Shown: in pieces, positions 18,283 to 26,312 of the stretch | Numbering within the stretch: position 1 is the first letter of the stretch | Layout of the letters: every line of letters starts with the position of its first letter | NCBI GenBank assembly: GCA_030147505.1 | Contig: JASBVG010000062.1 | Coordinates: 1-64,000 of the forward strand | DNA length: 64,000 nucleotides | From: Tardiphaga sp. | Lineage (GTDB): Bacteria; Pseudomonadota; Alphaproteobacteria; Rhizobiales; Xanthobacteraceae | Reading direction: 5' to 3' | Program-made: the position numbers and the translations under genes | The notes under the pieces: generated by a model | What the model was told of the DNA's origin: nothing | The model's input: only the letters and a program-made list of their open reading frames with translations | Databases searched by the model: none

Positions 18283-19149
18283 TTAGCTGCCGGCGCGAGC
18301 TGTCAGGGCGTTACCGAACTTGACTTCGTCGATGAGCGACGACGACACGGCAGGCACCTGCTCACCGTCTGAGACCCGGGTGACTGCGGCGCGGGTGTTG
18401 GTGAACACGGCTTCGGCGCTGACTGGCTTCGCCTTCAGGTTCTTCAAAAATTCCGTGGCGAGCAGGCTGTTCTGACCTTCGACATCATCGGCGACCTTGC
18501 CTGGCGTTGCTGAGGTGAGGATCAGCGCCTTCTCGGGCGGATCGATGGGCGCAAGACCGCGCGAATAGGCGCGGAAACGACGCTCATAGGGATTGCGGCG
18601 GGACGCGTCGAGCACCACCAGCTTGGCTTGGGCGCCTTGCTCTTTCATCACATCGAGCACGGATTCGACGCTCATCCCCTGAAGTCGCACGTCGCGCTCG
18701 CGCCAGATCGCGGCATCGACAGGGATCATGTAACTCTGGCGGCCGACCTGCACACCGTAGCCGCCGAAATACAGCATCACGGTGCTCTCGGGCTTGATCT
18801 TATTCTTCAACCGCTCTACGGCGCGGATCATGTCATCGCGCGAGGCGTCTTCGATCACGTCGACATCGAAACCGTCCTGACGCAGCGCATGAGTGACAGC
18901 GCGCGCATCGTTGATCGGCTGCAGCAGCGGCGAGCCCGCATCGGGATAGTGACCGTTGCCGATGACGAGAGCCAAACGCGAGCTGTTCGGGATCACCTGA
19001 GTCGTTTCGAGACCGACGGCGGCGCGGGCGGAATCCATCACATGCTTGTTCAGCGCGGCATGGGCGCCGAGCCCGAGCGAAACCAAACCTGCAAAAGCAA
19101 CGGTCATGGTGATCGATCGCCGGGATACGCGAAACTGCCCTACGTGCAT
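18283..19149 (-). CDS. Secreted caspase-fold (C14) pseudo-enzyme, no TPR
   Basis: A 288-residue paralogue of the protein at 10876. There is an N-terminal hydrophobic segment (about residues 13-32, signal or anchor), then the caspase-like domain (LALVIGNGHYPDAGSPLLQPINDA). Tyr131 in FGGYGVQ replaces His and Ser183 in LDASRRNPY replaces Cys: the same double substitution as the first copy. SRQSYMIPVDAxIW and a late EQVPxxSSSL block are shared by both. AGGAAA precedes ATG at 19147-19149, so the upstream in-frame ATGs are rejected. It converges on the RND operon with a 42-bp gap. A non-proteolytic role, such as a binding or assembly factor, is likely. Confidence 0.88.
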   Translation of the reverse strand: MHVGQFRVSRRSITMTVAFAGLVSLGLGAHAALNKHVMDSARAAVGLETTQVIPNSSRLALVIGNGHYPDAGSPLLQPINDARAVTHALRQDGFDVDVIEDASRDDMIRAVERLKNKIKPESTVMLYFGGYGVQVGRQSYMIPVDAAIWRERDVRLQGMSVESVLDVMKEQGAQAKLVVLDASRRNPYERRFRAYSRGLAPIDPPEKALILTSATPGKVADDVEGQNSLLATEFLKNLKAKPVSAEAVFTNTRAAVTRVSDGEQVPAVSSSLIDEVKFGNALTARAGS

Positions 19150-19230
19150 AAGTCGTTTCCTGCTCATCATTCGCGCGCAACCATTTGGTCGCGTGGACGT
19201 CTGACTAGGTTTGAAGGGATGCCGAACCAA

Positions 19231-19265
19231 TGAGCATCAAATGTGCTCAATTTGCGGCACCGCAA
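19231..19265. promoter_or_regulatory. Two adjacent palindromes upstream of the second caspase-fold gene
   Basis: TGAGCA...TGCTCA (6-bp arms, 7-bp spacer, 19231-19249) is followed by the perfect TTGCGG-CA-CCGCAA (19252-19265). They lie 80-115 bp upstream of the minus-strand start at 19149. The rest of the gap 19150-19489 holds no recognisable gene and is visibly less G+C-rich than the flanking genes. Operators are possible. Confidence 0.3.
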
Positions 19266-19489
19266 CCAACCCGCTGTTAACCCGTCACGATCAACCGGGC
19301 AACGGGTAAAGGGCTCCATTTAAGACAGGGTTACTGACACAACGGAACCTCTTATGCGCCCCCGACAATTGAAGTTCTGATCGATTCATGCTGGATTTCA
19401 ACGGCTTGCAGGTGTCGGGAGAGGTTTCGGCGCATTTGGCGGCAGTCGATTTTCGAGACGTGCGCAGACGTCGCACCGAAAGATGCTCC

Positions 19490-21217
19490 ATGACTGTGTC
19501 TTATCTGGCTCGCGCCGCCTTCGAAACGCTGACGGCAGGGAAGGACGGACCAACACTCTATGACCTGTGCGACCCCATTCTTCGGCGGCCCGGCACTGGC
19601 GACGCTCATATCATCAAATTCTACAATACGGCGCTCGGTAACCCGGCACTGCGGTCACTGCTGCGACGGGCCGGCCTGTCCGAACTGGGCGATCCCGCCC
19701 GTTTCAAAGCCATCCAAGACGCTCTGATCGCTGCCCGAGACGATCTAGAGCCGGATTGGGAGGCCATCGGTCGGCCAGTGGCCGAGCTACTCGACACGGT
19801 CAGTCTGCGGCATCCGGCCCCGCCATGGGTACCGGCGGCCGATTGCGCGCCATCGGTCAGCGCAATCGACGAGGTGATCCGCAGTTGCGGCAAGCATTTG
19901 CTGGGCTCGTTCGAAAAAAACGGCTTCATTCCGACCTATGCCGCCTTCAATCTGATCGGCGATCCCGACATGCATGGCCGCGAGTTCCTGATGGCGCTGA
20001 CCGGGCTGAATGCCCGCGGCTACAAGAACTCCACCCTGCTGTTCACGCTCGCCCGCATCTTCATCGCACGCTCACCGGCCGGGAAGCTGATCAATCCGCC
20101 CTGGACCGGAATTGCCGAGCCGATGTGGGAGCCGGTGCAGATCCGCCATCGCTCCGCCTATTACGACGCCTTCTTCACCGAGGCCCTGCTTGCTTTCGGC
20201 GAGACTGGACTATCCACCAAAAAGCAAGCCGCAAAATCGCGCCGCGCCGTCGATGCAATGATCGAGTTCTGCCTCATTACCTCGCGCGAGGAAGTGAAGT
20301 CGCATGACGGCAGCAGCTTCAATGTCATCACCGCACTGGCGCCACCCCCGCATCCGCGCTTCAGCCGCTTCTTCGCACAAATCAAACAGAATCTCGGCTT
20401 CGGCATCTATGTGCCGGACTGCGACACGACCGCCTGTTCGTTCTCAGCAGCCACACAAGCCGGATCGACCGACCCCATTCTCAATCAGCCCCTGCTCGAC
20501 TTCTATGCGGGCTATCAGGTCAACGAGGGCGCCAATGAACCGCTCATCACGGTGTCGGTCAACGATAACATTAGTTACGACGGCGCCATCGCCACCTGGA
20601 TCGACAATCTCGCCGGCCAGCGGCCTTACGGCAACGATCTCGACCCCACACTGAATCTCGATGTGCTGGAAGTCTCATTCCGCAACTGCACGCGCTGGCA
20701 GATTCTCGAGACGCCGAAAAGACTCGAGACGGTGCGGCGGATTGTCAGCTTTCAGCGACGGCTCGTCGAATCCGGCGCCTTCGCCGATCCGAAATCGCAC
20801 ATCTACTATCTGCCGGAGCTGTATTGCGCCTATTTCGGCCGCTGTTACGCAGCATTTCGAGCGCTGCCTGACGATGCGCAACGTAAATTCGACCCCGAAA
20901 ATACATTCGAATTTATCAAGCCGCACATTCTTGCCTATGTCGCCGACGAACTGATTGCCCGCGAGATGAACGCGTTCGACGCGGCCCTCGCACTGATTGC
21001 GCTGGGCCATCTCGGCGGCGACATCGCGCTGTTTGTTCCGGCATTGCAATGCATCATGCGCTCCTATGGCGAGGGCGGTCGCAAAGGGCCCTTCAAGGCC
21101 TATGAGTGGAACAAGATGAAGACGCCGACCCGCATTCTGGTTGGTGGGCCCGAGGTTACCTCGGCTTTTGTGCTCATGGGTCTCGCGCTGGCGCGACAGG
21201 CGATGCAGGCGCGTTGA
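19490..21217 (+). CDS. Putative class II terpene-cyclase-like alpha-barrel protein
   Basis: A 575-residue protein with no signal peptide and no transmembrane segment. Residues 309-315 read PDCDTTA, resembling the DxDTT/DxDDTA acid motif of squalene-hopene and class II diterpene cyclases. About 70 residues later NDLDPTLNLDVLE (from residue 382) resembles a second block often found in bacterial prenyltransferase/squalene-oxidase-repeat proteins. Typical QW repeats are not obvious. ATG 19490 is preferred; the frame is open to ATG 19388, but the extra 34 codons use atypical codons and neither start has a strong ribosome-binding site. A role in isoprenoid cyclisation is inference. It follows the envelope cluster but is not in its operon. 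Confidence 0.6.
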   Translation: MTVSYLARAAFETLTAGKDGPTLYDLCDPILRRPGTGDAHIIKFYNTALGNPALRSLLRRAGLSELGDPARFKAIQDALIAARDDLEPDWEAIGRPVAELLDTVSLRHPAPPWVPAADCAPSVSAIDEVIRSCGKHLLGSFEKNGFIPTYAAFNLIGDPDMHGREFLMALTGLNARGYKNSTLLFTLARIFIARSPAGKLINPPWTGIAEPMWEPVQIRHRSAYYDAFFTEALLAFGETGLSTKKQAAKSRRAVDAMIEFCLITSREEVKSHDGSSFNVITALAPPPHPRFSRFFAQIKQNLGFGIYVPDCDTTACSFSAATQAGSTDPILNQPLLDFYAGYQVNEGANEPLITVSVNDNISYDGAIATWIDNLAGQRPYGNDLDPTLNLDVLEVSFRNCTRWQILETPKRLETVRRIVSFQRRLVESGAFADPKSHIYYLPELYCAYFGRCYAAFRALPDDAQRKFDPENTFEFIKPHILAYVADELIAREMNAFDAALALIALGHLGGDIALFVPALQCIMRSYGEGGRKGPFKAYEWNKMKTPTRILVGGPEVTSAFVLMGLALARQAMQAR

Positions 21218-21329
21218 TCGCGCCTGCTCGCGGGGAGTTGAGGCAATCTATCCATCGCACACTGGCGTCTGCGACAAAATCACGGCACTGTTCTCCGATT
21301 GTCGTCACGATCTTGTAATTCAAGGCCTC

Positions 21330-22061
21330 ATGCGCATGCCCCGCCTGTTTTGCCTCGTCCTCCTCGCTCTCAGCCTCCCGACATTGGCAGAGGCCGCCGA
21401 TGTCACCGGCGTTCCGAAAATCCGCGACGCCAATCAAATCACAATCGGCAACACACGTATCCGCCTTGCAGGGTCCGATGCCCCCGGGCTCGATCAGCTA
21501 TGCCTCAACGCCAATAGCGAGCGCTGGAATTGCGGCGTCGCCGCTCACGACGCACTGGTGGCGCGGGCGAATGACAAGACATGGACATGCCGCCCGCAAC
21601 GCACCGATCGTTTCGGCCGTACCATCGCCAAATGCGAGGCCGACGGCGAAGATATCGCGCAATGGCTGGTGAAGAACGGCTGGGCCTTGTCCTATGTGCG
21701 TTTCTCCCACGCCTACGACGCTGACGAGAAAGCGGCCCGCGAAGCACAGACGGGACTTTGGACCGGTGCCTTCATCGCGCCGTGGGACTGGCGCGTCCGC
21801 AACAAGAAGGCCGGGCCCCTCGGTGCAATCAAGCCGACGCCCGAGACGCTGCCGATCCTGCTTGCATCGGCATCCGGCGCCACACCGCCGTCACCGGCCT
21901 GCCGGATCAAGGGAAACGTCAATCGCGCCGGCGTCTGCATCTATCACACGCCGGAAAGCCGCTGGTATGCCAAGATCAAGATGCGCGTCAGCAAGGGCAC
22001 ACGCTGGTTTTGCTCTAAAGAGGAGGCCGAAGCCGCCGGTTGCCGCGAGACTCGTCGCTGA
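21330..22061 (+). CDS. Secreted thermonuclease-family protein (ExoI-like)
   Basis: A 243-residue protein with a signal peptide (residues 1-22, LSLPTLAEA) and a staphylococcal-nuclease-type OB-fold domain (ITIGNTRIRLAGSDAPGLDQ, RTDRFGRTIAKCEADGEDIAQWLVKNGWAL). A Cys-containing C-terminal module from about residue 190 (CRIKGNVNRAGVCIY ... GTRWFCSKEEAEAAGCR) resembles the tail of rhizobial proteins named ExoI (succinoglycan-associated). The catalytic Arg/Glu pattern of SNase is only partly recognisable. ATG 21330 with AAGG just upstream gives the signal peptide. It lies 61 bp before the LssY-C-like gene on the same strand. Confidence 0.82.
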   Translation: MRMPRLFCLVLLALSLPTLAEAADVTGVPKIRDANQITIGNTRIRLAGSDAPGLDQLCLNANSERWNCGVAAHDALVARANDKTWTCRPQRTDRFGRTIAKCEADGEDIAQWLVKNGWALSYVRFSHAYDADEKAAREAQTGLWTGAFIAPWDWRVRNKKAGPLGAIKPTPETLPILLASASGATPPSPACRIKGNVNRAGVCIYHTPESRWYAKIKMRVSKGTRWFCSKEEAEAAGCRETRR

Positions 22062-22122
22062 TCCAACCGGCTTGGCGATGACATCGCTGCGCTGACGTGG
22101 CAGGGTCCGCGCGCGATTCCCC

Positions 22123-22983
22123 ATGGGCGAGATCTTGGACCAGCCGGACAGCCATCCCATAGCAGAGCAGCAGCGCCGCAGCCGAACCTATCGCGCGCTG
22201 CGGCTGACGCTGCTTGCCACGATCATCTATGGCGGCATCGCCTATCTGCTTCTGCCCGAACTCTGGACTCACTATGAGCACCAGAAATCGCTGGCCGGCA
22301 TGCCGATGACGACCATGACCCCGCAAGGCATTCCCGGCGATCCCATCAATATCGGCCTGATCGGCGACAGAAAAGACGTCATCTGCGCCATGCATGCGGC
22401 AGGCTGGTACCCGGCCGATCCAGTGACGCTGAAATCGTCTCTCGAGATCATCGGCAGCGTTCTGCTCGATCGCCCGTATCACAATGCGCCGGTGTCGCCG
22501 CTGATCTATCTCGGCCGTCGTGAGGATCTCGCCTTCGAGAAACCGTCCGGCACCAGTCCTGATCGTCGCCATCACGTGCGGCTGTGGCTGGTGCTTGAAA
22601 GGGGGCAGGAGGATCGTCCGGTTTGGCTCGGCGACGCCACATTCGATCGCAGCGTCGGTATCAGCACATACACCGGCGCCATCACCCATCATATCGCCGC
22701 GGATGTCGATGCCGAGCGTGCACTGCTCGCCGACGATCTCGAAAAGGCAGGTATGGTGGAGGCCAAGTATCAAGTCACCGGCGTCGGTCCCACCGTTGCT
22801 GGCCGCAATGGCAGCGGCGATTTGTACTTCACCGATGGGGAGATCTGGATCCAGCGTCTTGTGGTCGGCTGCGCAAAACGCAGCGAGCCACCCGAAACGA
22901 TCCCGAGTCCGGCCGCGACCGAGATCAAGGATCAGATTTTCCGCGCTGTCGCAAATGTGATCGGCCCGACATCGACTCACTGA
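22123..22983 (+). CDS. LssY C-terminal domain-like membrane-anchored protein
   Basis: A 286-residue protein with one N-terminal transmembrane segment (about residues 26-45, LTLLATIIYGGIAYLLL) and a large extracytoplasmic domain matching the LssY-C type (NIGLIGDRKDVICAMHAAGWYPADP, VRLWLVLERGQEDRPVWLGDATFD, ITHHIAADVDAERALLADDL). The domain is named after a Legionella secretion-locus protein, but its biochemical function is unknown. It is probably co-transcribed with the upstream nuclease gene. Confidence 0.8.
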   Translation: MGEILDQPDSHPIAEQQRRSRTYRALRLTLLATIIYGGIAYLLLPELWTHYEHQKSLAGMPMTTMTPQGIPGDPINIGLIGDRKDVICAMHAAGWYPADPVTLKSSLEIIGSVLLDRPYHNAPVSPLIYLGRREDLAFEKPSGTSPDRRHHVRLWLVLERGQEDRPVWLGDATFDRSVGISTYTGAITHHIAADVDAERALLADDLEKAGMVEAKYQVTGVGPTVAGRNGSGDLYFTDGEIWIQRLVVGCAKRSEPPETIPSPAATEIKDQIFRAVANVIGPTSTH

Positions 22984-23051
22984 TGGCGTCGCAATTTTGA
23001 TTTTCCAACGTGCCATGCGACGATGGCCAATAAATTCAACAAGGACAGAAA

Positions 23052-24230
23052 ATGGTCGTTCGCGCAGGTCGTGAGTTTCTTGCCATCCCCGGCCCTACCA
23101 CAATGCCCGATGAAGTATTGCGAGCAATGCATCGCCCGCCGCTGGACATCTATTCCGACACCATGGTGCAGCTCACTTACGGGCTGCTGGACGATCTCCG
23201 CAAAGTGTTCGCAACCAAGGGCAAGACCTATATCTACATCGCCAACGGTCATGGCACCTGGGAGGCGACTCTCACCAATGTGCTGTCGCGTGGCGACAAG
23301 ATCCTGATTTTGGAGAGCGGCCGCTTCGCCGTCGGCTGGGGCAATGCGGCGCGCCTGATGGGTGTCGAGGTGCAGAGCCTGAAAGGCGACTGGAATCGCG
23401 CCATTCGACCGGCCGAGGTCGAGGCCATGCTGCGGCAGGATGTCGAGCACAAGATCAAGGCTGTGCTCGCTGTGCAGATCGACACGGCGTCCGGCGCCTA
23501 TAACGATATTGAAGCGATAGGCAAAGCAATCAAGGCGGCAGGCCATCCCGCTCTGTTCATGGTTGACGCGGTCGCCTCGCTCGGCTGCATGCCGTTCGAA
23601 ATGGATGCATGGGGTATCGATGTTGCGATGTCTGCCTCGCAAAAGGTATTGATGACGCCGCCCGGGCTCGGCTTTGTCGCGGCCAACGACCGCGCCCGCG
23701 AGGTGCACAAATCGGCCGGCCTGCGGACGCCCTATTTCGACTGGACCGAGCGCGACGGCAACGAGCACTACCAGAAGCATTCGGGGACGGCCCCCGTGCA
23801 TCTGATGTTCGCGCAGCGTCAGGCGCTCGATATGCTGTTCGACGAGAAGTTGAACAACGTGTTCCTGCGCCATCGCCTGTTGGCGGAAGCTGTGCGGCGC
23901 GCGGTGACCGTCTGGGCGGAAGGCGGCGCGCTCAGCTTCAACATTACCGAGCCGAAGGAACGCGCCAACACCGTCACGACGATCAAGATGGAAAATCCGG
24001 CGCCACTGCTCGCCTATTGCCGGGAGAAATGCGGTGTCATTCTCGGCGTCGGCATTGGCGATCTGCAGGGCAAGGCATTCCGCATTGCCCATATGGGCCA
24101 TGTCAATGCGCCGATGATCCTCGGAACGCTCGGCGTTGTCGAAATGGGCCTGCAGGCGCTCGGGATCCCGCATGGCAAGGGCGGTGTGACAGCAGCGATC
24201 AACTATCTCGGCGATAGTGTAAGATCTTAG
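23052..24230 (+). CDS. PLP-dependent alanine/serine--glyoxylate aminotransferase family protein
   Basis: A 392-residue class V aminotransferase that moves an amino group to glyoxylate or a related keto acid. The PLP Schiff-base lysine is Lys198 in SASQKVLMTPPG, and FMVDAVASLG provides the conserved Asp. IPGPTTMPDEVLRAM at the N-terminus and GVGIGDLQGKAFRIAHMGHV near the C-terminus are typical of serine-glyoxylate aminotransferases. GTG or TTG starts further in are unnecessary, since ATG 23052 gives the standard N-terminus. It converges with the MFS gene, the two stops overlapping by 4 bp. The exact donor (Ser, Ala or Asp) is not determinable here. Confidence 0.9.
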   Translation: MVVRAGREFLAIPGPTTMPDEVLRAMHRPPLDIYSDTMVQLTYGLLDDLRKVFATKGKTYIYIANGHGTWEATLTNVLSRGDKILILESGRFAVGWGNAARLMGVEVQSLKGDWNRAIRPAEVEAMLRQDVEHKIKAVLAVQIDTASGAYNDIEAIGKAIKAAGHPALFMVDAVASLGCMPFEMDAWGIDVAMSASQKVLMTPPGLGFVAANDRAREVHKSAGLRTPYFDWTERDGNEHYQKHSGTAPVHLMFAQRQALDMLFDEKLNNVFLRHRLLAEAVRRAVTVWAEGGALSFNITEPKERANTVTTIKMENPAPLLAYCREKCGVILGVGIGDLQGKAFRIAHMGHVNAPMILGTLGVVEMGLQALGIPHGKGGVTAAINYLGDSVRS

Positions 24231-25573
24231 ACCTTGCGCGCCCCGCTGTGATCGCGCCTGGTTTCCGGCATCACCAGCAGGATGAGCAGGAAGCCGAGCG
24301 CGGCGACGCAGGAGAGGCCGATAAAGGCGACCGGCGCGCCAAACTTGTCCGCCACGTAGCCGGCGGTGACGGTGCTCAGTGATGCACCGATGCCGGTCGC
24401 GGTACCGACGATGCCCTGCGCGAGATTGAAGCGACCGCGACCGAACGTAATGTCGGACACGATGAGCGGAATCATCACAGCAAAGACCGCTGCGGTGATT
24501 CCGTCGAAGATCTGCACCGCAACGAGTGCAAACGGATCGGTCACTACCGAGAACAGCAAGCCACGGATCGCAAGCGCCGTGAACGCGGCCAGCAACAACG
24601 GCCGGCGCCCCCATTGCTGGGCTTTGCGGCCAATCGTCGGCGAGGTCGCAGCGACAAAAGCTTGTGGCACCACGATGCAGAACGCAATGAGTGCCGGTGC
24701 CCAATCGGCCGAGCGCGTGGTGACGACGCCGGCCATCAACGGCAGCATGGCCGCATTGGCGAGCTGGAGCAACAGCACGGCGCAGGCAAAAATCAGTAAC
24801 GGCTTCTGACGCACGAGATCACGGAAGCGGAACGGCGGGGTGCTTTCGGCCTCCTCCGTCGCCTGGCCATGGGCACGTGCCGGATCAATCTCCTGATGGC
24901 GAATGCGCGACAGTGCATAGAGGACCGGGATCGCCAGAAGAAAGGTGACGATGAACACCGAACGGCTCGATAGCAGATAGCCGCAAGTTCCCATGACCGC
25001 CGCCGCGACGCCATTGCCGAGCGATGCGAAGCGCGCATTCCGCCCGAGGCGTTCGCCGATGCGCATGGGTCCGACCAAGCCGAGACTGATCGCAGCTATT
25101 GCAGGGCCGAGCACGCAGCTCGCCATGGCATGCAAGGTTGCGGCCGTCACGACGACCGGGAAAATCGGCAGCGCCGCGTAGGCGAGCGCACAGCAGGCGA
25201 TCGTGCACACGGCGGCCCCGGCCACGAGCCGCGTCGAACGCACGGCATCGATGATGGCGCCGCCAGGGATCTGACCGAGCAGCGCGATGACGCCACCGAT
25301 CGACAATACGAAACCGATTTCGACCTGTGTCCATTTCTGCGTCGTCAGATACACCGCGACGAAGGGGCCGAAACCGGTCTGCACGTCGGCGAGAAAGAAG
25401 ATGAACCAATCGAGACCGCGCAAGCTCTGCTTCGACGGTTCGGGCGCGCCGATCCGCTCCGATTTCGTCTCGTCAGCCTCCGGCGCGATTCCGGGCGCGC
25501 ACGCGACGTCGGGCACCGCTTCGTTCTCGGAGCGTTGACGATCGGGAGCGCGCGTGGTCGCCTGAACGGCCAA
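24227..25573 (-). CDS. MFS transporter
   Basis: A 448-residue major facilitator with 12 hydrophobic segments after a polar N-terminal tail of about 50 residues. Segments such as LSIGGVIALLGQIPGGAIIDAVRSTR fit the MFS loop 2-3 signature. The start is TTG at 25571-25573, immediately after the stop of the PRC-barrel gene and preceded by AGGAG, which argues for translational coupling. The substrate is unknown. Confidence 0.88.
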   Translation of the reverse strand: MAVQATTRAPDRQRSENEAVPDVACAPGIAPEADETKSERIGAPEPSKQSLRGLDWFIFFLADVQTGFGPFVAVYLTTQKWTQVEIGFVLSIGGVIALLGQIPGGAIIDAVRSTRLVAGAAVCTIACCALAYAALPIFPVVVTAATLHAMASCVLGPAIAAISLGLVGPMRIGERLGRNARFASLGNGVAAAVMGTCGYLLSSRSVFIVTFLLAIPVLYALSRIRHQEIDPARAHGQATEEAESTPPFRFRDLVRQKPLLIFACAVLLLQLANAAMLPLMAGVVTTRSADWAPALIAFCIVVPQAFVAATSPTIGRKAQQWGRRPLLLAAFTALAIRGLLFSVVTDPFALVAVQIFDGITAAVFAVMIPLIVSDITFGRGRFNLAQGIVGTATGIGASLSTVTAGYVADKFGAPVAFIGLSCVAALGFLLILLVMPETRRDHSGARKV

Positions 25574-26254
25574 TTATCGCTCCTGCATAGTGATAGGTGG
25601 AAATTTCAGCGGCGTCAGCGTGCCGGATGCGCCGAGCACCACGATCGGTTGATCGTCCTTGTATTCCGGCGCAGCGCGCACCTGTTCTCGCGTCAGATCG
25701 AGCGTGATGCTCGCGGTCTTGTCGGCTACGTTCCAAAAATGCAGGGCGGCCCAATCGACGACGATCTTGCGCGAGCCGACACCAAGAAATCCGCCGAAAT
25801 CGATCACGGCGCCGCGCACCTGCCCGGCGCGATCGACGATGACATCGGCGATGCGCCCCATATTCTCGCTGGCAGGACTGCGCACGTCCCGCCCGAGAAT
25901 CCCCTTGGCATCGAATGTGTCAATTACCGTGATCGACGGCGGTTTGGTGGCGGGCGCCACCGGCGCAGGGGCAGCATCCGGCTTGGCAGCATCCTGCTTT
26001 GGTGCAGGAGAGGGAGACGCGGGCTTCGCGGGATCGCTCGCTACGGGCGGCACGGCGGTTTGCACAGGCGGCGACGGGACCGCTGGCTGCGATGGCGGCA
26101 CCTCCTGCTTTTCGGCAGGAGCAGACCCGGGTTGCGCAGTCTGCGCCGATTTTGCATCGGAATCCGGCGACGGCACAGGTGCATCTGCCGCAAAAGCCGC
26201 AGCATTCACCACCAACACAGCGAGCGCTCCGGCAACAAGACGGATTGCGGGCAT
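25574..26254 (-). CDS. PRC-barrel domain protein, exported
   Basis: A 226-residue protein. It has a signal peptide (about residues 1-23, LVVNAAAFAAD), a long Pro/Ala/Ser-rich linker (about 25-115), and a PRC-barrel domain (ILGRDVRSPASENMGRIADVIVDRAGQVRGAVIDFGGFLGVG). PRC barrels bind partner proteins or small ligands. ATG at 26252-26254 has GAGGAA six bases upstream; the slightly longer open frame is rejected. It is directly coupled to the downstream MFS transporter (stop and start adjacent). Confidence 0.88.
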   Translation of the reverse strand: MPAIRLVAGALAVLVVNAAAFAADAPVPSPDSDAKSAQTAQPGSAPAEKQEVPPSQPAVPSPPVQTAVPPVASDPAKPASPSPAPKQDAAKPDAAPAPVAPATKPPSITVIDTFDAKGILGRDVRSPASENMGRIADVIVDRAGQVRGAVIDFGGFLGVGSRKIVVDWAALHFWNVADKTASITLDLTREQVRAAPEYKDDQPIVVLGASGTLTPLKFPPITMQER

Positions 26255-26312
26255 GAACAATTCCTCACTCAAACTGGTCGCTGGTGCCGAGTGCGACAGC
26301 GAACCGAACGCA

